From Oleiphilaceae bacterium (GTDB lineage: Bacteria > Pseudomonadota > Gammaproteobacteria > Pseudomonadales > Oleiphilaceae), in the NCBI GenBank assembly GCA_022447365.1, contig JAKVBL010000007.1, forward strand, positions 186,001-250,000: DNA of 64,000 nt, in the 5' to 3' direction. The notes beneath the pieces were generated by a model. The model was not told where the DNA came from. It searched no databases and was given only the letters and a program-made list of their open reading frames with translations. Position 1 is the stretch's first letter. The number at the start of each line of letters is the position of its first letter. Position numbers and translations under genes: made by a program. Below, piece after piece: positions 52,942 to 62,970 of this stretch.

Positions 52942-53780
52942 TGGAAGTGCTTTCAAGCGTTATTGAACAATATCAGAGCATCATAAGACTATCCGTTTTT
53001 GGATTATGTCTTATGTCTTTGTCTCTTATTGAACATCTAATCCCCGCACGTCAATCTGGTAAAAATAACCCAAGACATTTTGTCGAAAACATATCCTTAA
53101 CAGGATTAACGAGCCTTGCCCTTCAAATAGCCCCCGTTGTGCTGGCTGCCAACATCGCTCTGCTGAATGAAAGTTGGCAGATAGGCATTTTTTATCTAAT
53201 CAGCGACAACAATAACCAACTTGCCATAATTGTTATTGTGTCGGTAATCATTTTGGATTTTATTATTTACTGGCAGCACAGAGTTTTCCACAGAGTGCCT
53301 CTTCTATGGAAACTACATCGAGTTCATCATAGCGATCCATCTTTAAACGCAAGCAGCGCACTTAGGTTCCACCCTTTTGAACTGCTTCTATCAACCCTAA
53401 TAAAATCGACCGTCGTCCTAGTATTCGGTATTCCCTTCGCAGCTATTGTCATATTCGAAATAGCTCTCAACGCTTTCGCATTATTCAATCATTCAAATAT
53501 TCGCTTTACACCAAGAACTGAAAACGTACTGCGAAAAATATTAATTACGCCCAGTATTCATCGAGTACACCACAGCATTCATCATGCAGATCACGACCAA
53601 AATTTTGGATTTAGTGTCGTGTTTTGGGATAGATTATTTGGCACCTATAAGTCCGAAAGTTCACTCGGACGGCACTACTCAATAGGTTCAAATGAAATGA
53701 CTAATGAAAATTGCAAAGGTTTTTATCGCCTGTTAAAGCAACCGTTCATTCCAACTAAATCATTGCAGAAAACGCAATAA
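52941..53780 (+). CDS. Sterol desaturase / fatty acid hydroxylase superfamily protein
   Basis: A 279-residue membrane protein with about four hydrophobic helices and the four-box histidine pattern of the superfamily: HRVFHR (about 115-120), HRVHHSD (about 128-134), NHSNIRF and HRVHHSIHHADHDQNFGF (about 211-228). It may hydroxylate or desaturate a lipid; the substrate is unknown. Its ATG shares a base with the desaturase stop. The 3' end overlaps the convergent marC by 26 bases. Confidence 0.85.
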   Translation: MEVLSSVIEQYQSIIRLSVFGLCLMSLSLIEHLIPARQSGKNNPRHFVENISLTGLTSLALQIAPVVLAANIALLNESWQIGIFYLISDNNNQLAIIVIVSVIILDFIIYWQHRVFHRVPLLWKLHRVHHSDPSLNASSALRFHPFELLLSTLIKSTVVLVFGIPFAAIVIFEIALNAFALFNHSNIRFTPRTENVLRKILITPSIHRVHHSIHHADHDQNFGFSVVFWDRLFGTYKSESSLGRHYSIGSNEMTNENCKGFYRLLKQPFIPTKSLQKTQ

Positions 53781-54357
53781 TTCCGTCTGCTATAAACTGA
53801 ATAGCAAGTGCCGCAAGCAATACGCCGAGAAACCTTCTTAGCACCTCATCACCAGTCCGACCTATTAATTTTTTGACTGGGCTAGCCAAGCATAATGAAA
53901 TAAATGAGATGCATCCTACGACTATAACTGCACTAAACACCGCTAACTTAGCATCTAGAGTACTGGCTCCCGAATACAGCAAAACGACCATTGTCAGAGA
54001 CCCTGGCCCAGCTATTAAGGGAACAGACATTGGAAACACAGCGATATCCCCTCGTCCGTCAAGACTCGCAAAATCGACGTCCTGAGTTATCATATTAAAA
54101 GCGGTGTAAAACAATAGTAATCCACCAGCTATTCGCAACGATTGAATATTAATACCTAGCTGACCTAACAATTCTTGCCCGTACAGAGCAAAGAGAATCA
54201 AAAGTAGCATACTAATTACGATTGCCTTAAAGGCGACCCTCACCCTTTCTCTTTCAGACTTTCCCTCTACCAAAGCGTTAAAAATCAAAGCAACACCTAT
54301 GGGGTCGATGATCACAACTAATGCTGTTAATGCATTAAGAAATACAAGAATGTCCAA
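53755..54357 (-). CDS. MarC-family integral membrane protein
   Basis: A 200-residue protein with six membrane helices and the MarC opening ALTALVVIIDPIGVALIF. Its transport function, if any, is not established. I chose TTG 54357 because AGGA lies 8 bases upstream; a longer ATG frame from 54441 would read through a rho-independent terminator. It follows the DUF6160-like gene and its terminator, and overlaps the convergent hydroxylase gene by 26 bases. Confidence 0.82.
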   Translation of the reverse strand: MDILVFLNALTALVVIIDPIGVALIFNALVEGKSERERVRVAFKAIVISMLLLILFALYGQELLGQLGINIQSLRIAGGLLLFYTAFNMITQDVDFASLDGRGDIAVFPMSVPLIAGPGSLTMVVLLYSGASTLDAKLAVFSAVIVVGCISFISLCLASPVKKLIGRTGDEVLRRFLGVLLAALAIQFIADGIIAFSAMI

Positions 54358-54378
54358 AATAAAAGTCCTAAAAACAAA

Positions 54379-54399
54379 AAACCCGCTCGAAGCGGGTTT
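54379..54399 (-). terminator. Rho-independent terminator after the DUF6160-like gene
   Basis: A 9-bp perfect stem AAACCCGCT/AGCGGGTTT with loop CGA, followed on the - strand by TTTTTTGTTTTT (rc of 54370-54381 region). It lies just before the MarC start. Confidence 0.9.
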
Positions 54400-54419
54400 A
54401 AATAGTAGTCTATATATTT

Positions 54420-55646
54420 CTAGTGTGCTGAAATTGTCCAACGCGTATGAGATTCAATATCCGTCCAATATAGCTCACCAATAGAGGTCCCTGTATCGCC
54501 AAAGGATAAGGCCTTAATATCCATATCGCCTTTGAAACTGGTATTAAGAGCAATACCATCAACAAAATCAACGGTATCGTTACGCATTTTCAAGACCGAC
54601 TCCTTTACAGCGTATATCTCTCGGATTGAGTGAGCAAAATAAAACGAAGAAGTCCCGTCTAGCCCGCTTAAGTCACCGCGCTTATTGTGAATCGCCATAC
54701 CCTCGATTTGAACACCCGCTATATCAATATACAACTCCATATCGGTAATCATAAAGTATGCGCTCCAAGTAATTTTAGAGTTAGCATCTCCAACACCAGA
54801 ACTCTGAGAAGCCTCAAATGAATCGATATCACCATCACCATTCAGGTCTTCAGCCCCAAAGCCATTGCCGTTATTAGAAATATGGAGGTCCTCAGGGCCG
54901 AGATATCCCTTCATTTTGAGATTACTGATGAGAGTGGTCGTACCATCTTCGCCTTCGTGCAGTCCAGTTGAATGATTTGAGTCAATATCAAGCCCTGCGC
55001 TTCCTATTTCATAATCGCTCCGTGCCAACCCTATTGCATCAATTTCAAACGCAAAATCAACCGCGTGCTCCGTCATCAACTCAAAAGTCTCATAGTCATC
55101 GGTTTCATAACGGTCGCTAGTTAAAAATGCAGCTTGCCCACCTTCTACCTGCCAAGGATCTGTGATATCGAAATGTATAACTAAGTCGCCGTCCTGGTAG
55201 GTTTTCTTATCGTCGATCGCAAGATCTCTCTTAGAATCGTAACCAAATGCTACGTCAGTAAACCTTTGGTCAACATTACCTGAAATCGCATATAGCGCTG
55301 CGTAGTCACGCATCTTAGAAAAACCATAGTCTAGAACATTGTCACCAGGGGTTGATCCATCGCCAGCAACATCAATCTCTAAACGAAGATTGTCCATGAA
55401 GTATTGAGAGGAGGAAGGGTCATGCAAATCATGCCCACCCATTCGAATGCCTTGCAGTAATAGAAAACCAGCGTCTTTGTACGCAAACTCGCCAATCTCA
55501 TAGCGTGCTTCGACGTCAATAGTCAATCCAGCTTGACCAGTAACGTTTTGCAAATCTTGATCTTCTAACTTTATGAACTCAGCGTTTGCCCCATTAGAAA
55601 TTGCACCAATTGCAACAACTAAACTGAGCCTTTTAAACGTGTTCAT
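54420..55646 (-). CDS. Secreted DUF6160-like protein with calcium-binding-like loop
   Basis: A 408-residue exported protein: signal peptide of about 23 residues (MNTFKRLSLVVAIGAISNGANA) followed by EFIKLEDQDLQNVTGQAGLTIDVEARYEIGE, the conserved opening of DUF6160/pilus-system surface proteins. A loop DLNGDGDIDSFE at about 270-281 matches an EF-hand/calcium loop. The rest is Asp-rich and beta-like. The function is unknown; such proteins are often surface or fimbrial accessories. It is alone on the strand, with a terminator after it and a foldable leader before it. Confidence 0.7.
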   Translation of the reverse strand: MNTFKRLSLVVAIGAISNGANAEFIKLEDQDLQNVTGQAGLTIDVEARYEIGEFAYKDAGFLLLQGIRMGGHDLHDPSSSQYFMDNLRLEIDVAGDGSTPGDNVLDYGFSKMRDYAALYAISGNVDQRFTDVAFGYDSKRDLAIDDKKTYQDGDLVIHFDITDPWQVEGGQAAFLTSDRYETDDYETFELMTEHAVDFAFEIDAIGLARSDYEIGSAGLDIDSNHSTGLHEGEDGTTTLISNLKMKGYLGPEDLHISNNGNGFGAEDLNGDGDIDSFEASQSSGVGDANSKITWSAYFMITDMELYIDIAGVQIEGMAIHNKRGDLSGLDGTSSFYFAHSIREIYAVKESVLKMRNDTVDFVDGIALNTSFKGDMDIKALSFGDTGTSIGELYWTDIESHTRWTISAH

Positions 55647-55674
55647 TACTTATCTCCGAGCAGAACTTTGTTCC

Positions 55675-55727
55675 CTCGAAATACAACACATACTTTCGAG
55701 CAAGTAAATTTTATTTATTATTGCTCG
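55675..55727 (-). promoter_or_regulatory. Mutually exclusive hairpins in the leader of the DUF6160-like gene
   Basis: CTCGAAA/TTTCGAG (55675-55681 and 55694-55700, 12-base loop) and CGAGCAA/TTGCTCG (55697-55703 and 55721-55727, 17-base loop) share the bases 55697-55700, so only one can form at a time. Both lie 29-81 bases before the ATG. Confidence 0.4.
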
Positions 55728-55778
55728 TTAGACTAACTTAATTCACAAAATTTTTCAATGCGCGTTTTTTTAATCGAT

Positions 55779-56840
55779 CTAGCTTGCTCTCTTAATCATT
55801 AGCACACCGAAAGTAACGCACGCCAGTATTGGTAGAACCGTTGCTACGATCGGCTCAAATCCGAATACCATACTCGCAGGTCCTAACAAATCTTGAACAT
55901 ACTTAAAAGTCAGACCAACGATTAGGCCGACAAAGACTCTAGTCCCCATAGCGACACTTCTTAACGGCCCAAATACAAAAGAAATCGCAACTAAAACCAA
56001 AGACAATGTCGTTAGCGGCTGGAGCGCTTTTTTCCAAAACGACAGGACATACACCCCTCCATCTAAGTCTTGCTCATTTAAATACTTTGCATAAGAAAAC
56101 AAGCCACTCATAGACAAGTTGTCTGGCTTAACGATTAGTATACTCAGCAACTCTGGGGTCAATTCAGTTTCCCAAGAAGAAACATCTTCTTGGGCGACAG
56201 TAATGTTGCTCTCTCCAAAATAACTCCTCTTTACATCCAATAGACTCCATTGACGCTCGTGAAACAAAGCCTTGGCCGCAAACTCACTCATGATGAGTCT
56301 TTTATCGTCGTCATAAGTATTTATGGATACACCATGCAACGCGCCATTTGGTTCAACGGCATTGATATGGATAAACGCATCACCTTCTTTATGCCAAAGC
56401 CCTTGTCCGTAGACGATGCTTGATTGAGCCCCTTGTTTGAGCGCTTTATCACTCTGCGCTAATTTCTCAGTAGTCGGAGCAACAAACTCACCTAAAAGAG
56501 CGCCAAAAATAATTAATAAAAGCACTGGTTTAATTGCCGAACCAATAATGCGGGCCAGCGAAACTCCTGCAGCTCGAACAACAGTCAGTTCACTATTCTT
56601 TGCCAAAGCCCCCAACCCTATTAGGCATCCCATGAATGCACCAAGAGGAAGGTAATCATAAATTCGTCTGGGAAGGGTCAAAAGAATGTATAAAGCAACA
56701 TCTAAAAGTTGGTAGTCATTTTTTATATCTTCGGTCTCAGCAATAAATCCAAACACCACATCTAGGCTGAGGACGACAAACATAACGACCAAGGTCGATG
56801 TCATCACAGCCTGCGCTACATATCGATCAATTAGCTTCAT
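55779..56840 (-). CDS. lptG: LPS export permease LptG
   Basis: Inner-membrane subunit of the LptB2FG lipopolysaccharide extractor, 353 residues. It has three N-terminal membrane helices (about 12-34, 62-85, 98-120), a periplasmic jellyroll, and three C-terminal helices (about 275-345). The opening MKLIDRYVAQAVMTSTLVVMFVVLSLDVVF is typical. The ATG overlaps the lptF stop by 4 bases. LptB, the ATPase, is not in the window. Confidence 0.93.
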   Translation of the reverse strand: MKLIDRYVAQAVMTSTLVVMFVVLSLDVVFGFIAETEDIKNDYQLLDVALYILLTLPRRIYDYLPLGAFMGCLIGLGALAKNSELTVVRAAGVSLARIIGSAIKPVLLLIIFGALLGEFVAPTTEKLAQSDKALKQGAQSSIVYGQGLWHKEGDAFIHINAVEPNGALHGVSINTYDDDKRLIMSEFAAKALFHERQWSLLDVKRSYFGESNITVAQEDVSSWETELTPELLSILIVKPDNLSMSGLFSYAKYLNEQDLDGGVYVLSFWKKALQPLTTLSLVLVAISFVFGPLRSVAMGTRVFVGLIVGLTFKYVQDLLGPASMVFGFEPIVATVLPILACVTFGVLMIKRAS

Positions 56841-57943
56841 GAGGCGCCACCATGACCAAATTTATCTCTTACTAGAACGCTCAAACGTTCTCGATAAAAT
56901 AATGCTATTGCCGCGCATATAAACATGATGTGAACAACACCAAATGCGATTAGCGGATCTAGATCGCCCTCCCCACCTTTTTTCTTAGCAAGTATAAGTA
57001 AACCTAAATAAAGAATATAAAGCAGCATCGCCGGCACCAAATGGAGATACCTGCCGTGTCTAGGGTTAACTTTGCACACCGCAACAGCAATCATCGTCAC
57101 CACTGGAATCAAGATAACGAGCGATATACGCCAATATAAAATAGACCTATACTCATTCGACTCAGATCTAATCAGAGCTTGTGTCGGAATTGCTTCCTCC
57201 TTAACTCTGCGAAGCTCGCTACTCTGCGATGCGATAAGAACTCCATAGGTATCAAACGACAACTCTCTATAGTCGTGATTACCTGGAGCCCCTTGATATT
57301 GTTTACCGTTGTGAAGCACAAGATATCGATCTCCGGTTTCAGCATCTACGCTCTGAACACCCTTTTCTGCATACAATATGTTGAGCCGCTCGGCATCATC
57401 CTCAGAAGACTCGGCGATAAATACATCAAACATTGTCTGCTTATCATCACTCAATGCTCCCGCATAAGTAATACGATTTCCGATATTCAGATTCTGAAAG
57501 CGCCCCGGAACAAGCAACTCGAACGCTGTTTTACTTGCTTGTTCAGCAAACAACTTTTCTACCTTGGCCATGCCCGCAGGCGACACGTACAAAGTTAATA
57601 GACCAACACTCAATGCAACAAAGCCAGAGATTACCCAAGTCGAAGCAAGCAACTTATTTTGGCTGTAACCACAGGCATGCAGGACAGTCATCTCACTTTC
57701 CATGTACATACGTCCGTACGCCAAGAGGATTCCCATAAAAAGCCCTAGAGGAAGAATCAACTCTAAAAAACCTGGCAAGCGAAATGCCATGACTAAAAAC
57801 AGAATATCAGCAGAAATATTCCCGACGGCAGCTTGCGATAAATACTTAATAAAACGGCCACTCATAAAAATGAGCAAAAGGATAAATGTGACCGCAAGCA
57901 TTGATCCCAACACTTGCCTCGCCAAATATGAAAAAATAATCAA
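56837..57943 (-). CDS. lptF: LPS export permease LptF
   Basis: Partner of LptG, 368 residues, same six-helix plan with opening MIIFSYLARQVLGSMLAVTFILLLIFMSGRFIKYL, which lines up well with E. coli LptF. The start codon is TTG; the alignment leaves no room for a later start. The divergent neighbour is pepA, the usual arrangement in this class. Confidence 0.92.
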   Translation of the reverse strand: MIIFSYLARQVLGSMLAVTFILLLIFMSGRFIKYLSQAAVGNISADILFLVMAFRLPGFLELILPLGLFMGILLAYGRMYMESEMTVLHACGYSQNKLLASTWVISGFVALSVGLLTLYVSPAGMAKVEKLFAEQASKTAFELLVPGRFQNLNIGNRITYAGALSDDKQTMFDVFIAESSEDDAERLNILYAEKGVQSVDAETGDRYLVLHNGKQYQGAPGNHDYRELSFDTYGVLIASQSSELRRVKEEAIPTQALIRSESNEYRSILYWRISLVILIPVVTMIAVAVCKVNPRHGRYLHLVPAMLLYILYLGLLILAKKKGGEGDLDPLIAFGVVHIMFICAAIALFYRERLSVLVRDKFGHGGAS

Positions 57944-58064
57944 AGAAAACCCCGAGAAATATCGCTTTACGTACTACTCTAAAAGCTAGTCAGCACAATC
58001 GAATAGTCAAAGCGTAATTCGTCTCTTAAACTAGAGTTAGAAATAAGAAATTTAGGTGGGAATA

Positions 58065-59537
58065 ATGAAATACAACGCGTCAATCCGCAAGTTAAGTGAA
58101 ATTAAAAGCGATATTACTTGCATATTTAGCTTCCAGAAATCGGCATTAGGGCAACAAGCGAGTGACCTAGATACAGCCACTAACCAAAGCTTAAGCAAAT
58201 CTATCAAAAACCTTGGTTTCAAAAGTGAGCTTGGCTCATCAATTACAATCACTTCTCTTGACGCAAATTCGAAGCAAATAATTATTGTTGGGCTGGGCGA
58301 GCAAAAAGCCCTTAATAAAGCGTCAATATTAAAAGCAGCGGCATCAGCAACTAAAGATATCCTCGCACATACGCCAAAGACTATTACCCTTGGCATCTCT
58401 GACCTTGCGGAACACACCGCTGAAGCTGCAGAGGCATTTAGCTCTTCAATCGCTAGTGCAAGCTATCGCTTCGAAACATACAAATCTGAAAAATCAAAGA
58501 AACCAACACCAACACAGCTCACCTTTGTTTGCGATAAAAAAGAACAAAATGGAGTCAAAAAAGCCCTTGGTTATTCTCAAGCCAAATCAATTGGTATGGC
58601 GCTCACACGTGACCTAGGAAATGAGCCCGGAAATGTCGCGACACCAAGCTACCTCGCAAAAGTTGCAAAAGAAATGGCGAAAGAATTCAACTCTTTGTCC
58701 TGCAAAGTTCTTGAAGAAAAAGATATGGAAAAGCTCAATATGGGTGCATTCTTATCGGTGAGCAAAGGCAGTACTGAGCCAGGAAAGCTGATTGTTTTAG
58801 AATACAAAGGCGGCGCAGCTAAATCTGCGCCTCACGTACTGGTTGGTAAAGGCATTACGTTCGACACGGGCGGTATCAGCTTAAAACCTGGCCCAGCAAT
58901 GGACGAGATGAAGTATGACATGTGCGGCGCAGCCAGCGTGCTCGGTACAATGCGCGCAATAGCCGAACTTGCTCCAAAAAAGAATATTATCGGCGTAATC
59001 GCCGCTGCAGAGAATATGCCTGCGGGCAACGCATCAAAGCCGGGAGATATCGTTACAACCGCATCAGGTCAAACTGTTGAAATTCTTAATACGGACGCAG
59101 AAGGACGACTCGTTCTTTGTGATGCACTCACCTACGTTGAGAAATTCAAACCCAAATCAGTTATTGATATTGCGACGCTGACGGGCGCATGCATTATTGC
59201 ACTTGGCCACTCTACTAGCGCCGTAATGAGCAATAATGATGAGTTCGCTGAAACGCTATTACAGTGTGGCCAAGAAGCAAATGATAAAGCTTGGCAACTG
59301 CCAATCTGGGATGAATACCATAAGCAATTAGACAGCCCATTTGCCGACATGCAAAATATTGGAGGAAAAGGCGCTGGCAGTATCACAGCCGCTTGCTTCT
59401 TGTCTAAATTCGCCAAAAAATACACATGGGCACACCTAGACATTGCTGGAACTGCATGGACTTCCGGCGCCAACAAGGGCGCAACAGGCCGACCGGTTCC
59501 TTTGCTACTGAATTACTTAATGAATCACGCAAAATAA
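58065..59537 (+). CDS. pepA: Leucyl aminopeptidase PepA
   Basis: Cytosolic di-metal aminopeptidase, 490 residues; in E. coli the homologue is also an accessory DNA-binding protein. The signature NTDAEGRLVLCDALTY is near residues 346-361, with the metal-site KGITFDTGGISLKPGPAMDEMKYDM near 262-286. I use ATG 58065 because AGGTGGG is 4 bases before it; a GTG at 58056 would add three residues. The holC ATG directly follows its TAA. Confidence 0.95.
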   Translation: MKYNASIRKLSEIKSDITCIFSFQKSALGQQASDLDTATNQSLSKSIKNLGFKSELGSSITITSLDANSKQIIIVGLGEQKALNKASILKAAASATKDILAHTPKTITLGISDLAEHTAEAAEAFSSSIASASYRFETYKSEKSKKPTPTQLTFVCDKKEQNGVKKALGYSQAKSIGMALTRDLGNEPGNVATPSYLAKVAKEMAKEFNSLSCKVLEEKDMEKLNMGAFLSVSKGSTEPGKLIVLEYKGGAAKSAPHVLVGKGITFDTGGISLKPGPAMDEMKYDMCGAASVLGTMRAIAELAPKKNIIGVIAAAENMPAGNASKPGDIVTTASGQTVEILNTDAEGRLVLCDALTYVEKFKPKSVIDIATLTGACIIALGHSTSAVMSNNDEFAETLLQCGQEANDKAWQLPIWDEYHKQLDSPFADMQNIGGKGAGSITAACFLSKFAKKYTWAHLDIAGTAWTSGANKGATGRPVPLLLNYLMNHAK

Positions 59538-59987
59538 ATGCACAAACAAACCGACATTTATATTTCCAAAGGGAATGCATTTAGTGATCTGGCAAGCATA
59601 GCTTGTCGGATCGCTGAAAAAGCCATCGCAGCAAATCAAACTATATTATTTGTGTGTGAAAGCGACATCGATGCTAAAAGTCTTGACGAGCTGCTCTGGT
59701 CTTATCGAGAAAGCTCTTTTCTTCCGCATCAGCAATCAGTATCCCCAAGCCCAAGTTACCCCATAGCTATTGCGTCATCGCAGGGCGCGAATGATCCTTC
59801 ATTCAAAGCCACAGACACTAACATTTGCGTATACCTTGGCCCGACCAAGCTAGCCGAAGAACCTCAGATGAAACGACGAATGTTCATAGTTCGTAATGAC
59901 CAGAAGCAACTGGAATCTGCACGAGCCTTGTTCAAGCAACTTAAATCTAACGGCGAAGACATAAATACGCACGACTTACGTCGTTAA
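59538..59987 (+). CDS. holC: DNA polymerase III chi subunit HolC
   Basis: Small clamp-loader subunit that contacts SSB, 149 residues. It has the HolC fold order: TDIYISKGNAFSDLASIACRIAEKAIAANQTILFVCESD and DELLWSYRESSFLPHQQ (conserved FLPH), and NICVYL near 95. The C-terminal part (FKQLKSNGEDINTHDLRR) replaces the usual acidic end. Position between pepA and valS is conserved across gammaproteobacteria. Confidence 0.88.
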   Translation: MHKQTDIYISKGNAFSDLASIACRIAEKAIAANQTILFVCESDIDAKSLDELLWSYRESSFLPHQQSVSPSPSYPIAIASSQGANDPSFKATDTNICVYLGPTKLAEEPQMKRRMFIVRNDQKQLESARALFKQLKSNGEDINTHDLRR

Positions 59988-60023
59988 TTGGGAACATAAC
60001 TACCTTGTTTGCCCCCGCAGATA

Positions 60024-60029
60024 TATAAT
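60024..60029 (+). promoter_or_regulatory. Possible -10 box of valS
   Basis: TATAAT at 60024-60029, 46 bases before the valS ATG. A TTGTTT lies 13 bases upstream of it and ACCTTG 16 bases upstream; neither is a good -35 box. Confidence 0.35.
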
Positions 60030-60075
60030 GCGCCTCTTTCTAAAATCAACGCCAAAAAAGTAGTGAAACACAACG

Positions 60076-62928
60076 ATGGATAAAACCTACCAACCTAGTG
60101 AAATTGAACAAACTTGGTATCAAAAATGGGAAGACGAAGGCTTCTTCAAACCAAGTGGTGAAGGCACGCCATATTCAATCATGATCCCCCCACCGAACGT
60201 CACTGGCAGCCTCCACATGGGGCACGCGTTTCAAGACAGCATCATGGATGCCTTAATTCGCTATCATCGAATGAAAGGCAACAACACGCTATGGCAAGTT
60301 GGTACTGACCACGCGGGTATCGCGACTCAAATGGTTGTTGAGAGAAAATTAGCCGCTGAAGAAGATAAAACTCGACACGACCTAGGTCGTGAAGCATTTC
60401 TCGATAAAATTTGGGAATGGAAGGAAGAATCAGGTGGCACCATCACACGTCAACTTCGTCGTCTAGGAGCCTCTGTCGATTGGGATCACGAACGCTTTAC
60501 GATGGATGACGGCTTCTATAAAGCTGTTCAAGAAGTATTTGTTCGTTTGTACAAAGACGATCTTATTTATCGCGGCAAGCGCCTTGTTAACTGGGACCCA
60601 AAACTACACACCGCTATTTCTGATCTGGAAGTCGAGAACAAAGAAAAACAGGGCAATATGTGGCATCTTCGGTATCCACTTGCAGACGGTGAAACAACAA
60701 GCGAAGGCAAAGATTACATCGTTGTTGCTACCACTCGACCCGAAACGATGCTTGGGGATACAGGTGTTGCGGTAAACCCTGAAGACCCTCGCTACAAAGC
60801 GTTGATCGGAAAAGAAATCATTCTTCCATTAGTCGGTCGTCGCATCCCGATTGTCGGAGACGAACATGCAGACATGGAAAAAGGCACAGGCTGCGTAAAG
60901 ATTACTCCTGCACACGACTTTAACGATAATGAGGTCGGCAAGCGATGCTCGCTTCCAATGATCAATGTCATGAACAAGAACGGTGAAATTCTTGATCAAG
61001 CAGAAGTGTATGATGTGTCAGGCCAAGCCATCACCGACATTGACGTAACAATTCCTAGCGAATTCCAAGGTCTCGAGCGTTTCGCTGCGCGAAAAGCAAT
61101 CGTTGCTGCTTTTGACGAAGCTGGATTATTAGACAAGATCGACGACCACACGCTAACAATTCCTTATGGCGACCGATCTGGCGTCGTGATAGAGCCGCTG
61201 CTTACCGATCAGTGGTTCGTTCGTGCCGGCCCGCTAGCTGAGCCAGCGATTAAAGCTGTAGAAGATGGCGACATTCAATTCGTACCTAAGCAATACGAAA
61301 ACATGTACTTCTCATGGATGCGCGACATTCAAGACTGGTGTATCTCACGCCAGCTATGGTGGGGACACCGTATTCCAGCATGGTATGACAATGAAGGTAA
61401 TGTCTATGTTGCACGCACAGAAGAAGAAGCGCGTGCGCATAACAACATTTCTGATGATGTAGCCTTATCACAAGATGAAGATGTTCTAGACACATGGTTC
61501 TCATCAGCACTTTGGACATTCGGCACACTTGGCTGGCCTGAAGCAACTGAGCGCTTAAAGACCTTCCATCCAACAGATGTACTAGTCACCGGTTTTGACA
61601 TTATTTTCTTCTGGGTCGCTAGAATGATCATGATGACAATGCATTTCATCAAAGATGACGATGGCAAAGCGCAAGTACCATTTAAATATGTGTACGTTAC
61701 CGGCCTTATTCGCGATGAAAACGGCGACAAAATGTCAAAGTCTAAGGGTAACGTACTAGACCCTCTCGACATGATTGATGGCATCGATTTAGAGTCACTC
61801 GTCGAAAAACGCACTGGTAACATGATGCAGCCGCAGCTTGCTCAAAAAATCGAGAAGCGCACGCGAAAAACTTTCGCGGATGGTATTTCAGCGCACGGCA
61901 CTGACGCATTGCGATTCACCCTATACTCACTCGCTTCAACTGGCCGCGACATCAATTGGGACATGAAGCGCTTAGAAGGCTACCGTAACTTCTGTAACAA
62001 GATTTGGAATGCTGCACGTTATGTTCTAATGAATACAGAAGAGCACGATTGCGCGCAGAATCATGATAATTACGAGTTAAGTATCGCAGACAAGTGGATC
62101 ATCTCTCGCCTTCAACAAACTGAAGCGACTATTGAAAAAGCCGTTAGTGAATTCCGTTTAGATCTCGCATCACAAACGCTTTACGACTTTATTTGGAATG
62201 AATACTGTGACTGGTATCTTGAGCTTTCTAAGCCGATCTTAAATGACGAGAATAGCTCTGCTGAGCTTCTTGCTGGTACGCGCCGCACTCTCGTTCGTGT
62301 ACTTGAAGCAATCTTGCGCTTGTCACACCCATTCATGCCATATATTACAGAAGAAATTTGGCAGCGCATTGCGCCACTTGCTGGAAAATCTGGCGAAACC
62401 ATCATGACGCAAGCCTATCCTGTTTGTGATCAAAGCAAGATCGACGAAGCAACCATTGCTGATATTGATTGGGTCAAAGGTGTCATCGTTGGCTTGCGTA
62501 ATATTCGCGGCGAAATGGACATCTCTCCAGCCAAAGCAATACCAGCGTTGATCCATAACGGCAACGACGAAGATAAACGCCGTTTCGAAGAAAATGGCGC
62601 ACTAATCAAATCACTCGCCAAACTTGAATCCTTAGATTGGGTTGATGGCGAAGAACTGCCAATGTGCGCAACACAGTTGGTTGGCAAAATGGAAGTACTT
62701 GTACCAATGGCAGGCTTGATTAACGTTGAAGCGGAGCTTGCGCGCTTGAAGAAAGAAGCAGGTAAAGCGGAAGGAGAAATCAAACGCTTACAAGGAAAAC
62801 TTGGCAATGAAAAATTCGTCGCCAACGCGCCTGCTGACGTTGTAGAAAAAGAAAAAGAAAAGCTTGCTGCAGCCGAGCAAAGCTTAGCGACGCTAAGCGA
62901 GCAAATGGAAAAAATCGCATCGATGTAA
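60076..62928 (+). CDS. valS: Valyl-tRNA synthetase
   Basis: Class I synthetase, 950 residues, the normal length. The ATP motifs are [15 protein letters not shown] (HIGH, about 39-53) and [14 protein letters not shown] (KMSKS, about 551-564). Between lies the editing domain ([19 protein letters not shown], with [15 protein letters not shown]), and the C-terminus has a tRNA-binding coiled coil ([27 protein letters not shown]). It ends in a hairpin that encloses its own stop codon. Confidence 0.97.
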   Translation: MDKTYQPSEIEQTWYQKWEDEGFFKPSGEGTPYSIMIPPPNVTGSLHMGHAFQDSIMDALIRYHRMKGNNTLWQVGTDHAGIATQMVVERKLAAEEDKTRHDLGREAFLDKIWEWKEESGGTITRQLRRLGASVDWDHERFTMDDGFYKAVQEVFVRLYKDDLIYRGKRLVNWDPKLHTAISDLEVENKEKQGNMWHLRYPLADGETTSEGKDYIVVATTRPETMLGDTGVAVNPEDPRYKALIGKEIILPLVGRRIPIVGDEHADMEKGTGCVKITPAHDFNDNEVGKRCSLPMINVMNKNGEILDQAEVYDVSGQAITDIDVTIPSEFQGLERFAARKAIVAAFDEAGLLDKIDDHTLTIPYGDRSGVVIEPLLTDQWFVRAGPLAEPAIKAVEDGDIQFVPKQYENMYFSWMRDIQDWCISRQLWWGHRIPAWYDNEGNVYVARTEEEARAHNNISDDVALSQDEDVLDTWFSSALWTFGTLGWPEATERLKTFHPTDVLVTGFDIIFFWVARMIMMTMHFIKDDDGKAQVPFKYVYVTGLIRDENGDKMSKSKGNVLDPLDMIDGIDLESLVEKRTGNMMQPQLAQKIEKRTRKTFADGISAHGTDALRFTLYSLASTGRDINWDMKRLEGYRNFCNKIWNAARYVLMNTEEHDCAQNHDNYELSIADKWIISRLQQTEATIEKAVSEFRLDLASQTLYDFIWNEYCDWYLELSKPILNDENSSAELLAGTRRTLVRVLEAILRLSHPFMPYITEEIWQRIAPLAGKSGETIMTQAYPVCDQSKIDEATIADIDWVKGVIVGLRNIRGEMDISPAKAIPALIHNGNDEDKRRFEENGALIKSLAKLESLDWVDGEELPMCATQLVGKMEVLVPMAGLINVEAELARLKKEAGKAEGEIKRLQGKLGNEKFVANAPADVVEKEKEKLAAAEQSLATLSEQMEKIASM

Positions 62929-62937
62929 TTCGATGCG
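62916..62937 (+). terminator. Hairpin enclosing the valS stop codon
   Basis: CGCATCGA (62916-62923) and TCGATGCG (62930-62937) form an 8-bp stem; the 6-base loop TGTAAT contains the TAA stop. The T-tract after it is poor (GTTTACCTCGTTTT), so termination is uncertain. Confidence 0.35.
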
Positions 62938-62970
62938 GTTTACCTCGTTTTAGTAGATTCTGTCAGCACG

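Noticed and set aside
54358..54441. Longer MarC with an ATG at 54441
   Set aside because: It would translate a rho-independent terminator; the TTG at 54357 has an AGGA site and begins where MarC similarity begins.
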